From positions 26,116,028 through 26,180,027 of the forward strand of contig CM042966.1 in assembly GCA_023678885.1 (NCBI GenBank): a stretch of 64,000 nt of DNA, in the 5' to 3' direction. Each line of letters opens with the position of its first letter. Position 1 is the stretch's first letter. The position numbers and the translations under genes were made by a program. The notes under the pieces are model-generated. The model had not been told where the DNA came from. It searched no databases and saw nothing but the letters and a program-made list of their open reading frames with translations. Below are positions 58,355-64,000 of this stretch, in pieces. This stretch comes from Pogostemon cablin. Its lineage: Eukaryota > Streptophyta > Magnoliopsida > Lamiales > Lamiaceae.

Positions 58355-60303
58355 TGTTTGACTATTTTTTAATACTCACGAGCAAGAATGCTTGATCGTT
58401 GTAGAAGTATATCCCAAGAAATAAAATTATCGAACCACAAAGGAGTTAGGTTTGGACTAGTAAAATACATGAGCTCATGTTTAAGTCACTTTTGTAAGGA
58501 TGATTGGGGGTTTTGAGTATGATTATGAAATAAATAATTAAAGCAAGTTAACAAGAGAACAAAATAGCAAATAGGAGAAATGACAAATAAAGATAGCTAA
58601 CAATAACTGGGAATAGGTGCTAAAGTTCAAGTAGGAAACAACATGGGATTAGAAACATCTAAGCACACTCAATTCATATTATCATGCAAAAGGAATTCAA
58701 CTCAATTGATGTAGATTAAGGGTGATCACGATTATATCCTAAGCACCCTTTCGGGTTACAAAGGTTGTTGATCCACTAAAGACTCCCAAAAGCACTTAAG
58801 ATCAAAGCCAAACATTAACCTCTTCCATCTAGGTACTAATTAACTCCCAATTCTCCCTTAGAAGGTACTAATTAGAATTAACTCTCCCTTTTTGTGTACT
58901 AAAGCTAACGAATGGATTGGTTCCCCTCATCTAGTTCAAATATCCTCTCGGTCAAATCCAACCTCGATGTCTATTCATGCATTTCTAATACTTAAGAGGG
59001 TCGTTTCTGTCTCACTCCAAACAATATACACATGATCATTATAATAGCACTTAATTATCATAAATCATCTATTGATCAACAATATATTAAACCAATAATC
59101 ATTCATGAATAACAAACCATGTCATCACAACATCAAACAAGTAAAACCCATGAATAGAAACCAACATCAATTAAGTCAATCAATAATTTAATCCAGATGA
59201 TAATATAAATATAATGTGCTCTTCATGTCCCTAATCCCACTAGAGGGGTTAGCCTAACATGATAATGATAACAAAATACATGAATGATCCATTACACATA
59301 CCCATAGTTTTAAATCCATATGAAAAACAAAAGATATGTAAATCTTCCCTAGCAATTCCTTTTAAAGAATCTTCAACACTCATTGATCTCCACCTCTAGC
59401 TCTTGAATTCTTGAGATCTTTAACACCCAAATGGAAGGGATGAAGAATGGATGAAGATGGTGGTGAAAAATGGAAGAAATGGTGTGTGATCTAGGTGTAG
59501 GAGTGAAACCCCTTGTGTGGAATATACAATCTCTCTTCAAATGTTGAACTTGAAGCTATTTATACCCTCTCCAAGTTGGGCCACAAATTTAATATCAAAT
59601 GGGCTTTTTACACACACTTACACACATTGGCAGGTGAAAATCTGGATTTTTGGCCCAAAATTACCTTACTTGAGTTGGCCTTCCCAACTCGAGTTTGCAA
59701 CACGAGTCGAGTTGCTTGTAATATAGCTCGAGCTAACATAGCTTGACTCGTGTTGGCTACTCGTGCACTCGCCTGTTCGGTCGTATTGCGAGGCTCTGAA
59801 ACTGAAAATCCCACGGAAGGTAGCTCGACTTGAGCTAGCAACTTGAGTTAGCTCACTGTACAATTTTTGTTCATTCCCCTGCTCCTAGCTCGACTCGAGT
59901 TGCAAGTCGAGTTGGACCTTGCAACTCGAGTTAGCTCTCTGGACGATTCTTGGACCTCAACTCGACCTTCTCCCAACTCGAGTTGCAAGTTGAGTTGGAC
60001 CATGCAACTCGAGTTGGGTCTCTGGACAATTCTGGACATTTTTCAGACCCAACACTGGTCGTGTTGGCAATTCGAGTTGCACTTTGCAACTCGAGTTGGG
60101 TCCCGGCAGCCCCGTTTCTTGCTCTTTTCAGCTCCCGTTCTGTTTTTAATCCATTTTCACCTGTTTTAAATAAGTTTAAGCTCATTCAAACATATTTCCA
60201 TGAAAACACATAACACAACCAAATAATACATAAAATACGGAAAAAATAATACGAAAAGACATACAAAAAGACACTAAAATCTAGATAAAAATAGCGACAA
60301 TCA
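58355..60303 (-). repeat. 5' LTR of the Athila-type element
   Basis: 1,949 bp; upstream LTR for the minus-strand gag. It carries the second copy of the CTCGAG palindrome array (59670-60105). Confidence 0.93.
59556..59566 (-). promoter_or_regulatory. TATA box in the Athila-type 5' LTR
   Basis: On the minus strand GGTATAAATAG is a near-consensus TATA box. The palindrome array lies upstream of it in element orientation, that is, in U3. Confidence 0.55.
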
Positions 60304-60624
60304 GTAAGTTCTGGTTTCCCGGATTAATGCGTTCTAGCTTGAAATGGGAGTTCCCACTTGTGGATAGGGTCAATCTATACAGTGGGTAAAGTTCTGGTAG
60401 GTCCCGGCTTCCCCGGATTAGTGCGCTCTGGCTTGAAACGGGGGTTCCTACTAGTGGACGGTGAGTTCTGGACTCTCCGAATTAGTCGATCTAAAGATCT
60501 AATATCGGTGCATCAAATGAGGATCCCCGCTAATGAATGTTGGGTACTAACTTTCTCGCATTAGTCGGTATACTGATCGGATACCGATGCATTAAAAAAA
60601 CTCTAGGAGTTACACAACTTTTTC

Positions 60625-60633
<9 letters not shown>

Positions 60634-60667
<34 letters not shown>
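60634..60667. repeat. (ATT)n microsatellite
   Basis: About 11 units of ATT. Confidence 0.93.
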
Positions 60668-60669
<2 letters not shown>

Positions 60670-61303
60670 AGTATTATTTGTATTATGAGACGAATATGAA
60701 TTGAGACGGACCAAACTATTATTAAGGTATGTTTGTCATTAATCATAATATAACAACTTAGAATATCCTTCATCATAATTTAAAAAATCATATTTTAACA
60801 ACAATAAGCATACTTTTTACTTATATAATAACAATCATATTTTAATACGTTTCATAATCCATCACACATAAATACGTTTTTTAAGAGATTTTGTTACGTA
60901 TTATTTATTTATTTGTTTTCTAACTTGAAACTCCAATATGTTTTAATTATGTGCCCCAAATAATTGCAGTAGAATTAAAAAAATATTCCTTCTAAACCTT
61001 ATCTTATCACTCTCCGTGGAGTACAATATCCGGGACATCTTGTTCGCACAATCTAAGTACATTTTGATGTCTCATACGGGAGGAAAATTTCAAAATTTTC
61101 CTTTTAGATATATTTTTTTAAGGCATAGATTTCATCGAAAAAGTTATCCTAAACGGTCCCAATCTTTATCCCGTTGATATGTTATTCTTGTCTTCTATAT
61201 CCACTTGATATAGCAATATCCTAAACGTGCGTTGCTTATGATAATAATTTCCTATACCCATAAATGAGTTTTTTTTAATGTCCAATACAATGGTTTTTTA
61301 TAT

Positions 61304-61416
61304 CAACTTCTTTATTGCAAGTTGGTTTTTTCCCTCATGTAATCTCAATAATATTATTAAATCAAAACCCAAGATACGCACACATGAATTATGAATATTC
61401 ACGATTTATTTATTAA
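61304..61416 (+). repeat. Dispersed repeat copy
   Basis: Near-identical to 49013-49128 over about 110 bp (for example CTCATGTAATCTCAATAATA). Confidence 0.88.
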
Positions 61417-62231
61417 ATTTATATAAATCGAAACCAAACACCTCTTTAGCTTTATGTTTAATTAAAATTTATTCAGAGAAAATAAAAATTTGTGTATCCT
61501 AACTCCTCCTAATTTTGAAATTGTTTCATACATTTTTCACTTTTTTAAATTTTAACATCTCATTTGCATAACATGCCACGTTATTAAAAAAAAAAAAACC
61601 CCATATACATAACCAGTTAGTTTACTTGAAATTTTTTTTCTTTTTTTAAAATCTACTTTTATCTCATCTCTATAAAAGAAAATGTAAACATTTTAATAGG
61701 GCATCCCAATAGAAATACGTAATTGTTATTGTGGGACGAAGGGAGTCACTTCACAATAAATATTATTTCTCTCAACTTATTACATATTAAAATATTATTA
61801 TATCCCAGTTAGTTGTCCTAGACACTCTTAATTATTTTTTAAACCATTTAAGCTGTGGATAAGGTTGGGAAGGAGTTCTTCAATATTATTAGTCCTCATC
61901 CTTATGGTTTCTTATCTTGGATGTCATTTTAATTTTTTGTTTATATTTTTTTTATATTTTCTGATATATGAATTAGATGTGTAACTCGTATGCGAAAAGA
62001 AAAATCTCAACCTTTCCTTTTAGGAATGACATTTAAGATATAAATTATTTTATCGTACGTGTCAATCATCCAACGGTTTGTAACAGGAGATATGAACGGA
62101 TCTTTTGTACATTTGCATGGGAGAAAATAATAAATTTGTCATTAATGGATTCTAATTTTACTTTTTTTTTCAATTTTTAATTTTGGTCATTTTCGTCCGA
62201 ATTTAATATGTTCAAATTTAGTCTTTTTATA

Positions 62232-62450
62232 CTCCTTTCATCCCACCCAAAGAGTCCATTTTTTTCCATTTAGGGCGTCTCACCCAAAGAGTTCATTTAC
62301 ATTCTTTACACATAAGAGACCCACCACTAATACAATTAACATACAGGCCCGTACTCTCACTAATACAACTACTTACTGTACATTGAATAATATACTCTTT
62401 AATTCACATGCAAAAAGCAAAAGCTATCTTTTGAGTGGGATGGAAAGAAT
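62232..62450. mobile_element. Stowaway-type MITE
   Basis: It starts CTCCTTTCATCCCACCCAAA after a TA and ends TGGGATGGAAAGAA, the approximate inverted repeat. The body matches the MITE at 31666 (ACTAATACAATTAACATA, CTCTCACTAATACAACTAC). Confidence 0.8.
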
Positions 62451-62689
62451 ATTAGAATTTGTCAAATTTTGATTCAAATTTAAAAAAAAAAAAAAATAGA
62501 CTAAATTTGATTTTTTTTTTTTAAATAAAAAGATTAAATTTACAAAGGGAAAAATTCAAACCAAAGGAAACACCAAAATTAAAAATTGCAAAGAGAAAAG
62601 GATCAAAATTGAAATAGATTATACTTTACAAATTTTGATATTTTCACTTTCCACTCCAACATCGGTTACGAGAAGCCGCCTGTGATGTT

Positions 62690-62862
62690 GATGGGCTTTG
62701 AATTTGGACAGATTCAGCGAGCCTTCTTCTGTATTTAATTTGGGCTTGCTTTATGCTAAGCAGGCCTTTTGTGCATAGGCCGTCTGTGGGCTTTCATCCA
62801 GATCCTTTCTTTCTCTCTTTTTCAAAACCTCCAGCTTCGTAATGTTTTAATAGTAGAATAGT
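62690..62862 (+). repeat. Dispersed repeat shared with 46534-46710
   Basis: GGGCTTTCATCCAGATCCTT and TGTTTTAATAGTAG occur in both places, in the same order and strand, with diverged sequence and an indel between. Confidence 0.78.
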
Positions 62863-64000
62863 GTGTGAAAATTTATTTTTTTAAGTTGTAAATTATTAAC
62901 GAAAAATATTACCTTCTAGATAAATTTTAATATGTTATGATTTCCTTATATTCTTATATTCTTGTTGAGTAATAATTTCATTCTTGTTATACAGCCTGTA
63001 AACCAACTCCTCAATGATATTTCTTAAGTGATGCACAAGCAAAGGTCTATTACACATCACAAAGAACACCATCGATCCACTACAAATCCACACCAAATTT
63101 TGCATGACAATCGATTTTAAAGCACAATTCAAGAAATCCCACTCTGAATCTAACAAAAAAATTGCCTCTAACCTAAAAGGAACTTCATTTAAGCTAAATA
63201 AAACGCCCAAAAAATCGATGATTTTTTTAAATAAATATTTGTTTGAGACCGTAATACTTAATGAGTATTGTACAAGAGAAGAAATTGATAATATTTTAGT
63301 AACACGTGATAACTGATTAATATAAAATGATAGTTATTCAAATAAATTATTTTATAAAAATTATCTGTACAAATGAAAAGTAACTCCCCCGTCCACAACT
63401 CATCTACACACCTTTAAAAGAAAATTATACTAAAATTCAATAACCTTATATTACCGTTTAATTTTAAATTTGTCTTTAATTCTTACTTTATAATTTATTT
63501 ATTATTTTAAAATATCAAATTACCTTAAAAGTAAGTTAACATTAATTTTTTCTTAATATATGTGATAGTGAAAATCTGAAAATGAGTTAAGAGAATAATG
63601 TTTTTAATATAATGAAATGACTGATTAAAAGAAAATTTGTCTTAAAATAGTCTCACTTCTGTGTATACATATTCTTTTGGGTTGTTTGTTTGTCTTTTAT
63701 ATTTTTAATAAATAATTTGTAAAATATATCATGTGTATTAGTTAATGATAACAATTTTAAAAGTAAAATGTGAGGTCATTTGTTGAGTGTTGTTTCCTTT
63801 TGAAAAAGTTTGAAGATATTTCTTAATAAATGAAAAAACTATGAATTTGTTTATAAAATGAACAGTACTATATTTTTTTTATTATGTGATTCATAAAGCT
63901 ATGCTTGTTTGCTGGATTTCAAAATTCACATATGTTTCCGATAGAGTTTTAAAATTAACGTGTTTATATTTACTTAACTAACACATTTTTTGTTCTTATA
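62863..64000. other. AT-rich non-coding end of the window
   Basis: Frames of 70-91 codons exist on both strands at 62935-63316, but they overlap antisense, show no family motif and have AT-driven composition. I do not support a gene. Confidence 0.55.

Larger units (their letters stand above)
51305..60303 (-). mobile_element. Athila-type Ty3/gypsy element with gag and protease only, 9.0 kb, target duplication GTAAG
   Basis: Two LTRs of about 1.94 kb bound the element (51305-53237 and 58355-60303), and GTAAG is duplicated at 51300-51304 and 60304-60308. The first 190 bp of the LTRs differ at about 10 positions by eye, roughly 5%. On the minus strand come a tRNA-Asp-like primer site, gag and protease. 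Then follows about 2.5 kb of non-coding DNA with the GGGAGGCAACCC motif, and a polypurine tract. No RT, RNase H or integrase motif is found in either strand of the interior, so movement would depend on enzymes from other copies. The gag frame also carries breaks. Confidence 0.92.
51081..60560 (+). mobile_element. tRNA-derived SINE-like element with internal tandem units, split by the Athila element
   Basis: The head at 51085-51160 has an A-box-like TGACCTAGGGGTAAGAG and a B-box-like AGTTCAAAACC, as in plant SINEs. The body has units of about 80-90 bp built around GGCTTCCCCGGATTAGTG and CCCACTAGTGGA. One and a half units lie before the insertion (about 51190-51304) and two or more after it (60309-60480). 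A more diverged unit reaches about 60560. Removing the Athila element and one GTAAG restores a continuous unit. The right end is uncertain. Confidence 0.6.

Noticed and set aside
62935..63316. Overlapping antisense frames of 91 and 70 codons
   Set aside because: AT-driven composition, no motif, no splice or context support.

Overview
The window is nuclear DNA of a flowering plant, most likely a eudicot. It is AT-rich, with intron-split genes using canonical GT/AG sites and a dense nest of plant transposons: Tekay-type, Athila and Tat Ty3/gypsy elements, Mutator-like elements, hAT, Stowaway MITEs and tRNA-derived SINEs. I could not assign a species. There are no bacterial features and no CRISPR array.

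Layout. 1-3180: the 3' end of a chromovirus (integrase plus chromodomain), one 1.92 kb LTR, and a primer binding site after that LTR. 4145-9913: the only two intact host genes, both on the minus strand: SDHAF2 (succinate dehydrogenase flavinylation factor, 5 exons, 176 aa) and a short-chain dehydrogenase/reductase (4 exons, 314 aa). 10240-13843: a Tat-like LTR split by a 1.9 kb solo LTR with target duplication CGGAC. 15640-20003: a 31-bp minisatellite followed by a decayed MULE transposase, with a possible Ulp1-like second gene on the other strand (20.7-21.9 kb). 22.4-31.9 kb: MITEs, an aerolysin-like pseudogene cut by a MULE-type element, and a non-autonomous hAT element.

32038-45892: a solo LTR (target duplication ACAAG) cut by a 12.3 kb Tat-lineage retrotransposon (duplication GGTGC). 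The Tat element has decayed gag-PR-RT-RH-aRNH-INT on the minus strand and two successive accessory genes on the plus strand, between INT and its 3' LTR. 45.9-50.6 kb: non-coding repeats and a second MULE-type element with long terminal inverted repeats and captured GC-rich DNA. 51305-60303: an Athila-type element (duplication GTAAG) that keeps gag and protease but has no RT, RNase H or integrase; it sits inside a SINE with internal tandem units. 60.6-64.0 kb: AT-rich repeats and MITEs, with no gene I can support.

Most coding potential here is transposon-derived and broken. The best candidates for unusual biology are the paired antisense genes of the Tat element, the gag-protease-only Athila element with its CTCGAG palindrome arrays, and the MULE-type element that inserted inside an exon of an aerolysin-like gene.
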